From: Candidatus Gastranaerophilales bacterium
Lineage (GTDB): Bacteria > Cyanobacteriota > Vampirovibrionia > Gastranaerophilales > Gastranaerophilaceae
NCBI GenBank assembly: GCA_944324905.1
Contig: CALUYB010000002.1
Location: forward strand, 81,834 to 145,833
Direction of reading: 5' to 3'
Length of the DNA: 64,000 nt
A program made the position numbers and the translations under genes. The notes below the pieces were generated by a model. It did not search any database, had not been told where the DNA came from, and saw only the letters and a list, made by a program, of their open reading frames with translations. Below, in pieces: positions 16,185-24,847 of this stretch; position 1 is the first letter of the stretch, and the number at the start of each line of letters is the position of its first letter.

Positions 16185-17131
16185 TTTCTAAAAAATTATC
16201 AAGTTATTTTCCTTTTTTGGCAAAATATTTTTCTTTGTATTTTGAAGATGGGGATAAAAAATTTCCTCAATCAATAGTTTTTGAAGGACTAGACCCCTAT
16301 GCTCAATGCTTTTTTGCTCTTGAATTGGCAAGAAATTTAAATTGTTTAGAAGACTCAAGGGAAGACTGCAGTTGCCTTAACTGCCGCTGGATAAGGGAAA
16401 ATAAGCACCCTGCAATTAATTTTGTTTCACAAATTCATTTTAAACCTCAGGAAGATGAAACAAAAACGGTTATTTCAGCACTTCAGGCAAAGGCTATAGA
16501 AAAATCCTTAAGGGAAACATCTGACTACCACAGGTTTTTTATATTTTTCGATGCAAAAAATGCCCCTTTGAACGATAACCAGCTAAAATCTCTTGAGAGA
16601 TATTCGCCTGAATTGTATGATATTTGCCCTGATAAAGATTGGTCAATAAACCACATAAATTCTAAAACTTTTAACCCGCTGACACCTAATATTTTATTAA
16701 AATCCGTAGAAGAGCCGCCTGAGAGGACAACTTTTGTTTTTCTTACTAAAAATCGCTCAGATTTAATAAATACAATAGTTTCGCGCTCGCAGTGTTTTAG
16801 GGTTCCCTCCCCTGTCCAAAAAAATGATGTGTCAAATATTTCTTGGGTTTTTGAAAAATATCCAAACATGACACTTGAGGACGCTTTTTCCTTGAGTGAG
16901 TCACTGAGGAGCTATATAGCTGAAAATGACGCAGATTGTGATTTTATTTTAGATTCAATACTTGCTTATTTGATAAACGAACTAAAAGCTGCAAGTGATG
17001 TTAATTATATTCAAAAACTAAAGTGTGATATTGAAAATGTGTCAAAGGCAAAAAGACATTTAGCGGCTTCTATGCAGGATAAAATTGTTTTTGATACCTT
17101 GTTTTTAAAATTTGCAAGGGGTGTAAAATGA
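16181..17131 (+). CDS. holB: DNA polymerase III subunit delta-prime-like
   Basis: A 316-aa AAA+ clamp-loader protein. Residues 15-60 carry a degenerate P-loop region (SIVFEGLDPYAQCFFALELA) with no Lys-Thr, as expected for the non-hydrolysing delta-prime subunit. The zinc cluster is recognisable as CSCLNC plus an upstream Cys. TTFVFLTKN and VSRSQCFRV correspond to the strand and the SRC-like sensor that supplies the arginine finger. The start at 16181 is preceded by AAGGAGG and overlaps the holA stop as ATGA. It overlaps the next gene by 4 bp as well. The sequence is divergent, so this call is somewhat less certain than holA. Confidence 0.8.
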   Translation: MISKKLSSYFPFLAKYFSLYFEDGDKKFPQSIVFEGLDPYAQCFFALELARNLNCLEDSREDCSCLNCRWIRENKHPAINFVSQIHFKPQEDETKTVISALQAKAIEKSLRETSDYHRFFIFFDAKNAPLNDNQLKSLERYSPELYDICPDKDWSINHINSKTFNPLTPNILLKSVEEPPERTTFVFLTKNRSDLINTIVSRSQCFRVPSPVQKNDVSNISWVFEKYPNMTLEDAFSLSESLRSYIAENDADCDFILDSILAYLINELKAASDVNYIQKLKCDIENVSKAKRHLAASMQDKIVFDTLFLKFARGVK

Positions 17132-18081
17132 AGCATATTGCGTTTTCTTTGCCAACCGGTATTGGTGCTCAAATAGGCGGTTTTGCAGGTGATATAGGGT
17201 ATATTGTAAGGGAATTTGCAAAATATTTTAAAGTTATTGTAAACCCAAATGCTGTAAATGGCGGGATATTAAGCGCGATTAACTCTAATATGTATTACGT
17301 TGAAGGTTACGCTTTTGATGAATTTTTGTGTGGCAATTTAAATCTAAAATATCCTCAAAAACCTAATAAAATTGGGGTTTTGTTTGATTGCGAAATACCT
17401 GAAAATATTTTAAATGTTCATATAAATACAATTAATGCACTAAAAGTTGTGCAGGGGCTTGATATTATGCAGTCTGTAATGACTAAAGAGCCTGTCGGTG
17501 TTGAGTTTTCAATTCAAAATAACATTTCATCAGGTACAATTTTAAATCCAAAAACCTTGCTTGATGGTGCAAAAGAACTTATAAACAAGGGCGCACAAGC
17601 TCTTGCAATTGTATGTTTTTTTGGGGAAGATGCTGATGATGAGGAATATTCAAACGGCACAGGTATTGACCCTATTGGTGGCGTAGAGGCTATAATATCT
17701 CATCTTGTTGTAAAAGAGTTAAAAATCCCTTGTGCACATGCGCCAGCTTTTTTTCAAATTGATATTTCTCAAAAAATAGAAAACAAAAAAGTGGCATCTG
17801 AGTGTATTTCATCCACTTATTTACCCTGTGTGTTGCAGGGGCTCGAGTTTGCGCCGAGTTTTTCTGATAATGGCACAAGCTATAAGGATATTGAATATTT
17901 AATTGTACCTAATGGTGCTTTAGGCTCTAAGGCGGTTTTGGCTGCGCTTGAAAATAATATAAAAATTTGCGCCGTAAATAATCCTTCTAAATTAGATGTA
18001 GGATGTGACAAGCTAAAAAGTAGTGATATACTTTGCTTTGATAGCTACATAGAATGTCTTGATTTTATAAAAAAGGATTAG
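17128..18081 (+). CDS. DUF3326 family protein
   Basis: A 317-aa protein with the DUF3326 signature: an N-terminal LPTGIGAQIGGFAGD, then NPNAVNGG and YYVEGYAFDEF, and a central GIDPIGGVEAIISH. To my knowledge this family is found mainly in cyanobacteria and plants and has no assigned function. The repeated Gly-rich loops suggest a nucleotide- or phosphate-binding enzyme, which is inference. It is embedded in the operon between holB (4-bp overlap) and the prepilin gene (3-bp gap). Its presence is one of the stronger hints that the organism belongs to the cyanobacterial-melainabacterial branch. Confidence 0.82.
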   Translation: MKHIAFSLPTGIGAQIGGFAGDIGYIVREFAKYFKVIVNPNAVNGGILSAINSNMYYVEGYAFDEFLCGNLNLKYPQKPNKIGVLFDCEIPENILNVHINTINALKVVQGLDIMQSVMTKEPVGVEFSIQNNISSGTILNPKTLLDGAKELINKGAQALAIVCFFGEDADDEEYSNGTGIDPIGGVEAIISHLVVKELKIPCAHAPAFFQIDISQKIENKKVASECISSTYLPCVLQGLEFAPSFSDNGTSYKDIEYLIVPNGALGSKAVLAALENNIKICAVNNPSKLDVGCDKLKSSDILCFDSYIECLDFIKKD

Positions 18082-18084
18082 TTT

Positions 18085-19059
18085 ATGAAAAAATATATAA
18101 ATGGCTGGACGATGGCAGAACTTGTTGTTGCAATGATTGTCCTTGCTATATTAATGCTTTTGTCAATTCAGGCAATAAAACCTAAAAAAATAAAAACACT
18201 ACCTTTTGCGTATGCTGCCGTTAAAAATTTAAGCGATGCGGCAGGATATGTGCTTGAAAAAGACGGAGGTGGCTCTTTGCCTGACGGGCCTGTTGACTAC
18301 CCTGTAATTAATTCAAATAAAACTTGCGTAGATATGGCAGAGTCTATGAGCCTTTTGGGTGATTATACTTGTGTTAAAACCGCTAATTGTAAGCCTGCGG
18401 AAGGTAGAGGTAAAACAGGCAAACCTAACTTTCAAACATCAAATTTAATAGCGTACTATGGACTTGAAAAAGATTTTACATCAAGTTTTCGCGGTGTAGC
18501 AACAGATACGGCTAAATGCGCTACTGCAGCAGTTGGGATGAAAGATATTATGTTTGATATAGATGGAGATGATGGGCCAAATGAAATCGGAAAAGACCAA
18601 TTCCCGATGAAACTATTAGCTACAGGGGAAGTAATCCCCGGGACTTGTGCTAACATTGCACCGGGCGCAACTCCTACTGATTGCGATGGTGAAACATTTG
18701 ATAATCCAACTTTTTCAAGGCATCCTGATTGTGGTACAGATACAACAATGTATATAAATGAAAAAGAACCCTTTGCATACACTGTTTATAAATCTCGTCC
18801 TGCAACTCAGGCAGAAATTGATACAGGTTCATACGATGAAAGTTCAAGAATAACAGAAGTACTTGTGGTGGATGATGAAACAAAGGCAGAAATTAGTTTT
18901 GCTGAGGCTGACTGTATTGCAAGGAATAATGTTTTAACAAGAACTCAATGTGCAAAGCTTGGTTATAAACCTGTCGACAAGTGCATGGAAGAAGGGTCTT
19001 ATTGTATTGTATTGCAGTCAAAACCATTTTCCATGAATTTGTTTGCACTACCCTACTAG
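18085..19059 (+). CDS. Type IV pilin-like / pseudopilin protein
   Basis: A 324-aa prepilin. The class III signal reads NGWTMAELVV: cleavage is expected after Gly 7, leaving an aromatic +1 residue and the conserved Glu at +5 (Glu 12), followed by a 20-residue hydrophobic helix to about residue 31. The large globular part contains eight or more Cys residues, which could form disulfides, and the segment FDIDGDDGPNEIGKDQF (157-173), a pattern shared by many large pilin-like proteins and perhaps a calcium loop. It would be exported and assembled by type IV pilus or type II secretion machinery, none of which is in this window. It ends the glk-holA-holB-DUF3326 operon. Confidence 0.85.
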   Translation: MKKYINGWTMAELVVAMIVLAILMLLSIQAIKPKKIKTLPFAYAAVKNLSDAAGYVLEKDGGGSLPDGPVDYPVINSNKTCVDMAESMSLLGDYTCVKTANCKPAEGRGKTGKPNFQTSNLIAYYGLEKDFTSSFRGVATDTAKCATAAVGMKDIMFDIDGDDGPNEIGKDQFPMKLLATGEVIPGTCANIAPGATPTDCDGETFDNPTFSRHPDCGTDTTMYINEKEPFAYTVYKSRPATQAEIDTGSYDESSRITEVLVVDDETKAEISFAEADCIARNNVLTRTQCAKLGYKPVDKCMEEGSYCIVLQSKPFSMNLFALPY

Positions 19060-19400
19060 CATGAAATTTTTAAAATCGGCATGGGAAATGCGCAGTTTTT
19101 GTTAATAAAATTATAAATGTTTATTTTTTGAAATAATAGTTATATTTACTCAAAACGCGCGTTTCAAGTATATTTTAAGAATGTTAAAGAATTATTTATG
19201 TTAATTTTGTTGAATTTTTTGAAATCCTCTAATAAATGGAGGTAAGGCAATTTCTACAAGTGTAAAATGTAAATAAAAGGGAAAAAATAAAATTATCCAT
19301 TGCCTAAAGTACCAATTTTGTTTTACTATATAAGTGTAGTTAAAACACATATACGAATTAGTTAATTGCGGTAAGGTCAGATGACCTTGTGGAGGCAGAA
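19060..19400 (+). promoter_or_regulatory. 340-bp intergenic leader region upstream of cobO
   Basis: This gap has no convincing gene. It contains a 12-bp palindrome AAACGCGCGTTT (19153-19164), a pair of arms AGGCAAT and ATTGCCT about 60 bases apart near 19246-19315 bracketed by GGTA and TACC, and a hairpin AAGGTC/GACCTT at 19373-19388 just before the cobO ribosome binding site. I see no cobalamin-riboswitch B12 box. A structured leader of unknown kind is possible. Confidence 0.4.
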
Positions 19401-19934
19401 TTGTTAGAAAACGGTTACATTCAAATTTACACAGGAGACGGAAAGGGCAAAACTACTGCATCTTTGGGATTAGCACTAAGAGCTTTGGGTCATGGCTGGA
19501 AAGTTTTAATTATCCAGTTTGCAAAAGGCGATCAAGGCACAACTTATGGTGAAATTGCGTCTTCTCACCGTTTTAGCGATAATCTGGAAGTTAAACAATT
19601 CGGTCTTGATAGAGTTTGTTATTCCCACAATATGAATATTGATGATTATAAAGAAGCAAAACGCGGCTGGGAATGCGCTAAGGAAGCTATTATGAGTGGT
19701 AAGTACGGCCTTGTTATTCTTGATGAAATTAATATTTGTATTGATATGGGCATGATTAAAGTTCAAGATGTTAAAAACACTCTTTTAAATAAACCTAAAA
19801 ATCTTGAAATTGTTTTAACAGGCAGAAATGCTCATCAAGAGCTTATTGCAATGGCTCATCTTGTAACAGAAATGCAACCTGTTAAGCATTACTTTAACAT
19901 TGGAGTAATGGCAAGACGCGGTATTGAATATTAA
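19401..19934 (+). CDS. cobO: Cob(I)yrinic acid a,c-diamide adenosyltransferase
   Basis: A 177-aa BtuR/CobO-type corrinoid adenosyltransferase, which transfers adenosyl from ATP to reduced corrinoid to make the B12 coenzyme form. The P-loop GDGKGKTT is at residues 12-19, followed by SLGLALRALGHG, LVILDEIN (Walker B-like) and TGRNAHQEL. I choose a TTG start at 19401 because GGAGG lies exactly five bases upstream; the GTG at 19389 would place the ribosome binding site inside the gene. No other B12 genes are near, so this is probably used for salvage. A hairpin directly upstream of the ribosome binding site may regulate it. Confidence 0.9.
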   Translation: MLENGYIQIYTGDGKGKTTASLGLALRALGHGWKVLIIQFAKGDQGTTYGEIASSHRFSDNLEVKQFGLDRVCYSHNMNIDDYKEAKRGWECAKEAIMSGKYGLVILDEINICIDMGMIKVQDVKNTLLNKPKNLEIVLTGRNAHQELIAMAHLVTEMQPVKHYFNIGVMARRGIEY

Positions 19935-20007
19935 GAATAGCAAAAACTTGTTGTATTATTTATTTGTGATACAATACTAATTGGAAAAGATTTTTTAATG
20001 GGGAAAT

Positions 20008-20035
20008 GGGGGTTTTGTTAAACTCCCTTTTTTTT
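20008..20035 (+). terminator. Rho-independent terminator after cobO
   Basis: GGGGGTTT (from 20008) pairs with AAACTCCC (to 20027) with one G-T pair, followed by eight T residues. It lies between convergent cobO and the GIY-YIG gene. Confidence 0.75.
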
Positions 20036-20276
20036 ACCCAGAAATTAATTTTAGCTTTTCCTCTTTAGATAAATGTTTTATGCGATATTCTTCTTTTTGC
20101 GCTTCGCTTCTGTTTTCAAATTCTTTTGTGTAGACAATTTTAACAGGCTTATGCGCGCGTGTGTATTTTGCACCTTTACCGCTTAGGTGCTCTTGAAATC
20201 TTTTTTGGACATCGCGCGCAATGCCGCAGTATAGCGTGTTATCTTGAGTTTGCAAGATGTAGAGATAATATTTCAT
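20034..20276 (-). CDS. GIY-YIG nuclease superfamily protein (UPF0213-like)
   Basis: An 80-aa single-domain GIY-YIG protein. The paired motif appears as YYLYILQ and LYCGIA, followed by the conserved Arg in DVQKRFQEH, the His of the same helix, and Glu in SEAQKEEYRIK. Proteins of this size (YhbQ/UPF0213 group) act on nucleic acids, probably in repair, though their role is not firmly known. Its ATG lies 38 bp inside the 3' end of the dus gene, so it is the third member of a TPR-dus-GIY-YIG transcription unit. Confidence 0.85.
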   Translation of the reverse strand: MKYYLYILQTQDNTLYCGIARDVQKRFQEHLSGKGAKYTRAHKPVKIVYTKEFENRSEAQKEEYRIKHLSKEEKLKLISG

Positions 20277-21192
20277 CTAAAACCTTTAAAACTTCGTCCA
20301 AACTTTCTATCCTAACTAAAACTTGACGGTATTTCGATGCATCTCTAACAGATGATATGTAAAAGTTGTAAAATTTTCTCATAAATTTTATACCATTTAT
20401 TTCGCCACGCAAGTTAACTTCGCCTATAATGTGCCTTTTTAAAATTTCAATTTTTTCTTCAAGTGTTGCTTCTTTTAAAATTTCACCTGTTTTAAAGTAA
20501 TGCTCAATATGCCCCGCAAGAAAAGGATTGCCCATAAGCCCCCTACCTATGCTTATTCCGTCAGCTTTTGTTATTTCAAGACATTTTATTGCATCTTGAA
20601 CAGTTTTAATATCTCCGTTTGCATAGTAGGGTATGTTTATTTCATTTTTCAGTTGTGCTAATTTTTCCCAATCTGCGCTTCCTGAATACATTTGAGAGCG
20701 AGTGCGAGCATGTACGGTTATAAAATCAACACCTGATTCTTCCATTGTTTTTGCAAATTCTACAAAATTAATTTCATCTAAACTCCAGCCTAAGCGGAAT
20801 TTTGCACTTAGCGGAACATCAATTACATCTTTTATGGCTTTTACTATATCTGAGGCAAGTTTTGGATTTCTCATCATAGCAGCCCCGTCTGTTCCTTTTA
20901 CAACTTTATTTACGGGGCAGCCAAAATTTATATCAATTGAGCTTGCTCTTTCGTTTAAAAACTTAGCCGCACGTGCCATTATATGCGGTTTATGTCCGCT
21001 CAGTTGAAAAGAAAGCGGATATTGTGATTTGTCGTATTCTATAATAAGTGTTTTTTGGTTATTAACAAGCGCTTCAGAGGAAATCATCTCTGTTGTTAAA
21101 AGAGTTTCTTTTGATTTTTCTCTTACAAGTTCTCTATAAATTGTGTCTGAAATGCCTGCAAGCGGTGCTTGTATTATTTTTATGTTCTTCAT
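20239..21192 (-). CDS. dus: tRNA-dihydrouridine synthase
   Basis: A 317-aa flavin enzyme that reduces uridine to dihydrouridine in the D-loop of tRNA. QAPLAGISDTIYRE is the N-terminal FMN strand, NFGCPVNKV carries the catalytic Cys 92, VHARTRSQMYSG contains the typical HxRT-type FMN-contact motif, and GISIGRGLMGNPF closes the barrel. The C-terminal helical domain (residues about 240-310) contacts tRNA. Which of the DusA/B/C positions it modifies cannot be told. It overlaps the TPR gene upstream by 4 bp and the GIY-YIG gene downstream by 38 bp. Confidence 0.92.
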   Translation of the reverse strand: MKNIKIIQAPLAGISDTIYRELVREKSKETLLTTEMISSEALVNNQKTLIIEYDKSQYPLSFQLSGHKPHIMARAAKFLNERASSIDINFGCPVNKVVKGTDGAAMMRNPKLASDIVKAIKDVIDVPLSAKFRLGWSLDEINFVEFAKTMEESGVDFITVHARTRSQMYSGSADWEKLAQLKNEINIPYYANGDIKTVQDAIKCLEITKADGISIGRGLMGNPFLAGHIEHYFKTGEILKEATLEEKIEILKRHIIGEVNLRGEINGIKFMRKFYNFYISSVRDASKYRQVLVRIESLDEVLKVLDEILSLHLANSR

Positions 21193-23357
21193 TTTTTAGC
21201 GTTTAAAAATTCTCTTAACTGTCCGACTCTTTCTTTTGCAAATTTTGTATACTCATCTTGAGCATTTTCCTTTAATTTTAACTCAAGAAATTTGTCGTAA
21301 TTTGTAACTGCTTCTTGATATTTTTCAAGATTATCAAGCCCTAAGGCGTAGGAATAATAACCAAGGGCAAAGTTTGGATCTGAATTTATTGCAAGTTTAA
21401 ATTGCTCATTTGCGTCTTTTTGATTTTTTTGTTCTTCAAAAATTAGCCCCTTATAGTAAAGTGCATAAGTGTTTTTAGGTTCTTGAGCAAGTACTTTATT
21501 TAAAAGCGAAAGTGAGGTGTTAAAGTCTTTTTTCTCGTATTGTTCTATTGCTTTTTCAAGATTTTGAGCTAGCTCGCCCTCTTGAATAGCGGCAATTGCT
21601 TCTTTTGCATTTGTATTTTGCGGATTTATTGCAACTATTTTATTTAAAAGTTCAAGTGCTTTTGTTTGATTTTTTAACTCGTTGTATGACATAGCGCAAA
21701 CATATAGTACGTCTTGATTTTTCGGGTCTTTTTGCAAAACTTTTTCGTAATTTTGAACTGCTGCTTGATAATTTTTCATTTCATAGTAGCAATTTGCAAT
21801 AGCAAGGGTAACTTCAGGTGTTTGCTGCGGGATTTTTAAGTAATTTTGCAGTGCCTGCTGGTAATTTCCTGCTTCATAAAGTTTTGTAGCATTTTCATAA
21901 ACTTGCCCTGCTTGAGATTTTTCAAGTGTGTCTTTTTGTGCTAAAAGTTCTGCACCATAAGGAATTTGTGCTATACCTTGATTTAAAATTGCAAGTGCGC
22001 TTGCATAATCGTTTTTAAGTGTATAAATTTGTGCAATGTTTATATAGTTTTCTTGTTTTTTAGGATTTAGTGCCATTGCTCGCTTGTAGTAATTTATAGC
22101 CTCGTCATACCTTTTTTGTTTGTGCATTTCATAAGCGTAAGCGTACTGCAAGTCATAGTTATTAGGGCTTGAGTTTGCCTCAACCATCATATAGTTATAT
22201 TTATCTTCAGGGCTGAACTTATTTGTTACAATGTCTGCTATAGCATTTTTTGCGTCATTGTCATCAGGTTTTATTGCAAGAATTGCTTTGTATTGCGCAA
22301 GTGCATTTTTATAGTCTTTTTTGCCTTCATAAGTTGCAGCTTTGTACCTTATAATTTCAAGGTCATTTGGGTTTTTGGCAAGTAATTTGTCATATTGCGC
22401 TATTGCCATAGTGGTCATATTTTGCGCAGTGTATAGTGACGCTAAATTTAAAAGAGCTGTTCTGTCATTAGGTTCAAGCGAAAGGGCTTTTAGATATTGG
22501 TTTTTAGCTGAAATTAAATCGCCTTTCATTTGAAAAACTGTGCCTAAATTAATGTAGGCCTGAACATCATTTTTGTTGTTTGTAATTCTTGAGCGCCAAA
22601 GATTTTCAAGAATATCAAGCAATTCAGGGTTTTTCTCTCCGTACTTAAGTGCAAGATTATATTCTTCGGCTGCTGCGTCTTGATTATTAACTTCATCAAG
22701 AATTGTTGCATATTTAAAGTGAATTTTTGCATCTTTGGAATCTGCTTTAATGGCTTCCCTGTAGCAGTTCATGGCTTCACCTTTGTTATTTAAGGCTTTA
22801 AAAATATCTCCTGCTTTTTCATTTGCGCTTTTTGCATACTGTGCATTGTTTAATGTTAAAAAGTCGTAAGCAGCTGCAGGCAATTCCCCTTGAGCCCTTA
22901 GAGTATTAGCATTTTGGAATTTTTGAGCAGGTGTTAAATTTGCTTCATATTTTTTTTGTAGCGATAAAAGACTGCTTTGGGTTGAATTTACCATTGAGGT
23001 AAGCTGGGGGGAATTTTGCTCGCTTTCCCAATATTTCATATAAAAAAGTGCGCTTTTTAAATCAGTAATTGCTTTTTTTGGATTTTTTTCTTCATCCAAG
23101 TAATATTGTGCGCGTGCTAAATATGCGCTGCATAAGGATTGTCTGACTGTTGCATCATATGGTTGGAATCTTAAAACTTTTTTAAATTCTATTATGGCTG
23201 ATGTGTATCTTTTGTTTTTCAGATAAGAAACGCCATTGTTAAAATACAAATTATATTTTTGTATTTCCTCTTGTGTGGGCTGTTGGGCATAAGTTAAATT
23301 TGTAAAAAACATCATCGCCGCAAATGCTACAATCAGCCTTTTTCTCATATTTTGCAA
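21189..23357 (-). CDS. Exported tetratricopeptide-repeat protein, 722 aa
   Basis: The N-terminus MQNMRKRLIVAFAAMMFFTN is a signal peptide, with likely cleavage after TYA near residue 24. The rest is almost entirely TPR repeats, about 15-17 units of 34 residues, recognisable by A-L/I-x-Y-x-x-A-L and P-x-x-x-x-A patterns such as YKKALAQYKAILAIKPDD-type units. TPR superhelices bind other proteins; in the periplasm they often serve outer-membrane or pilus assembly. The partner is not visible here. TATAAT lies about 55 bp upstream on the minus strand (around 23385). It is translationally coupled to dus, although the functions look unrelated. Confidence 0.85.
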   Translation of the reverse strand: MQNMRKRLIVAFAAMMFFTNLTYAQQPTQEEIQKYNLYFNNGVSYLKNKRYTSAIIEFKKVLRFQPYDATVRQSLCSAYLARAQYYLDEEKNPKKAITDLKSALFYMKYWESEQNSPQLTSMVNSTQSSLLSLQKKYEANLTPAQKFQNANTLRAQGELPAAAYDFLTLNNAQYAKSANEKAGDIFKALNNKGEAMNCYREAIKADSKDAKIHFKYATILDEVNNQDAAAEEYNLALKYGEKNPELLDILENLWRSRITNNKNDVQAYINLGTVFQMKGDLISAKNQYLKALSLEPNDRTALLNLASLYTAQNMTTMAIAQYDKLLAKNPNDLEIIRYKAATYEGKKDYKNALAQYKAILAIKPDDNDAKNAIADIVTNKFSPEDKYNYMMVEANSSPNNYDLQYAYAYEMHKQKRYDEAINYYKRAMALNPKKQENYINIAQIYTLKNDYASALAILNQGIAQIPYGAELLAQKDTLEKSQAGQVYENATKLYEAGNYQQALQNYLKIPQQTPEVTLAIANCYYEMKNYQAAVQNYEKVLQKDPKNQDVLYVCAMSYNELKNQTKALELLNKIVAINPQNTNAKEAIAAIQEGELAQNLEKAIEQYEKKDFNTSLSLLNKVLAQEPKNTYALYYKGLIFEEQKNQKDANEQFKLAINSDPNFALGYYSYALGLDNLEKYQEAVTNYDKFLELKLKENAQDEYTKFAKERVGQLREFLNAKK

Positions 23358-23471
23358 CCTTTCAATAAACTTTCCTCTTTGTTTGATTATAATACAACGA
23401 TAAATTTTTTCATACCCTTTAAAGCTATTTTTGGTATTATTTATTTGTGGTCAATTATTTGAGGTAAAGTT

Positions 23472-24134
23472 TTGAAAACAGAATTTATTTCTCATAATAA
23501 AAATTCTCTTATAATTTTTTTCTGTGGTTTTTATACTGATGCAAACTGCTTTATAGAGTTTGACAATGGCAAAAGCGATTTGCTTTTTGTTTATGATTAT
23601 TCAGATATGCAAACCAATCCGCTTGAATACTTTGATTTTTTGGGATATACGCAAATAAGCGTTATAGCTTATTCTTACGGTGTTTGGGCGCTTAATTATG
23701 TATATAATCAGGATTTACTACCTCAAGTAGATTCAAGTTGCGCGCTGTGCGGCACTTTTTGCCCTATTGATAACGAGTATGGGGTGAATGAAAAAGTATA
23801 TGAAATTATGATGCGCTCGCTAAATGCTGATACTATTGATAAATTCGAAAAAAAGATGGCAATAGGCTCAAGCTCTCCGCTTAATATTAAAAGTGCAAAT
23901 CGAAAAATAGAAAATCTTTTAGACGAACTTTTGAATATAAAAATTGTTTCAAAAAATACTTGGTTTAAAAAGAATTTTGATTTTGACAAAGTTGTTTTAG
24001 CTAAAAAAGACAGAATTTTCCCATATTCTTCTCAGGCAAACTTTTGGGCAGCGCACAGAAATAAAGTAGAGCTTGAGTGTGGGCATTTTCCGTTTTTTGA
24101 ATTTAGAGATTTTGATGAAATTCTTGCAGGTTAA
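23472..24134 (+). CDS. bioG: Pimeloyl-ACP methyl ester esterase, BioG type
   Basis: A 220-aa alpha/beta-hydrolase of the BioG (DUF452) group. These enzymes remove the methyl group from pimeloyl-ACP methyl ester and so end the disguised fatty-acid stage of biotin synthesis. The nucleophile is Ser 68 in AYSYGV, the acid is probably Asp 180 in AKKDRIFPY, and the base is His 205 in ECGHFPFFEF. The start is TTG, preceded by GAGGT at suitable spacing. bioC follows 2 bp later, which strongly supports the assignment. The later biotin genes (bioF, A, D, B) are not in the window. Confidence 0.9.
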   Translation: MKTEFISHNKNSLIIFFCGFYTDANCFIEFDNGKSDLLFVYDYSDMQTNPLEYFDFLGYTQISVIAYSYGVWALNYVYNQDLLPQVDSSCALCGTFCPIDNEYGVNEKVYEIMMRSLNADTIDKFEKKMAIGSSSPLNIKSANRKIENLLDELLNIKIVSKNTWFKKNFDFDKVVLAKKDRIFPYSSQANFWAAHRNKVELECGHFPFFEFRDFDEILAG

Positions 24135-24136
24135 TT

Positions 24137-24847
24137 ATGGATAAGGCGCTTGATTTTTCAAAGGCTTCAAAGTCTTACAGGGATAATGCGATTGTGCAGA
24201 AACAAATGGCAAGGAGCTTATGTTTATTGTGTGAAAAGTATTTTGGAAAAAAATATTCTAAAATATTTGAAATTGGCTGTGGCACAGGACTTTTGAGCGA
24301 AAATATAGTTAAAAATTTTATATTTGATGAGCTTATTTTAAATGATATAACTGATAATTTTACTGGTTTAAATTACCCGTTTTTAAAAGGCGATGTTACA
24401 AAGATTGATTTAGCTAAAAACTGTAATTTAATAATTTCAAACGCTTGTTTTCAATGGATTTTGGATATTGAAAAATTTTTATTAAAAATAAAAAACTCCC
24501 TTGCAAATGATGGTGTACTTGCTTTTTCAAGTTTTGGCAAAGACAACTGCATTCAGTTTAAAAGTATTGAAAATACAGGGCTTTTTTATGCTGACTATTT
24601 AAAAATTTTGCCTCAGTGCGGATATGAAATTATTGAATATGAAAAAGAAATTCAAACTATTTATTTTTCTTCCCCAATAGAGGTTTTAAGGCACATTAAA
24701 TCAACAGGTGCGATGGTTAGTGATAATCATAAGTGGAACAAAGAGCGCCTTAAAACCTTTGAAGCTAGGTATAGAGAGCTTTTTGGGGATGAAAACGGGG
24801 TTGCACTTACTTATAATCCTGTTTATGTGCTTGCAAAGGCTAAATAA
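24137..24847 (+). CDS. bioC: Malonyl-ACP O-methyltransferase
   Basis: A 236-aa SAM-dependent methyltransferase. FEIGCGTGLLSENI near residue 45 is the SAM-binding motif I, and IISNACFQWILDIEKFL is the post-I/II region characteristic of BioC. BioC methylates malonyl-ACP (or CoA) so that fatty-acid synthase can extend it to a pimeloyl chain. The pairing with bioG in a two-gene operon is a known arrangement. The 3' end overlaps the convergent sigma-factor gene by 8 bp. Confidence 0.9.
   Translation: MDKALDFSKASKSYRDNAIVQKQMARSLCLLCEKYFGKKYSKIFEIGCGTGLLSENIVKNFIFDELILNDITDNFTGLNYPFLKGDVTKIDLAKNCNLIISNACFQWILDIEKFLLKIKNSLANDGVLAFSSFGKDNCIQFKSIENTGLFYADYLKILPQCGYEIIEYEKEIQTIYFSSPIEVLRHIKSTGAMVSDNHKWNKERLKTFEARYRELFGDENGVALTYNPVYVLAKAK

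Noticed and set aside
16181-16300. Missing Walker A in holB as a sign of a broken gene
   Set aside because: Delta-prime subunits commonly lack a functional P-loop; the zinc cluster and sensor motif are kept.
19240-19400. Cobalamin riboswitch before cobO
   Set aside because: No B12 box or core helices could be found, although cobO would be a natural target.
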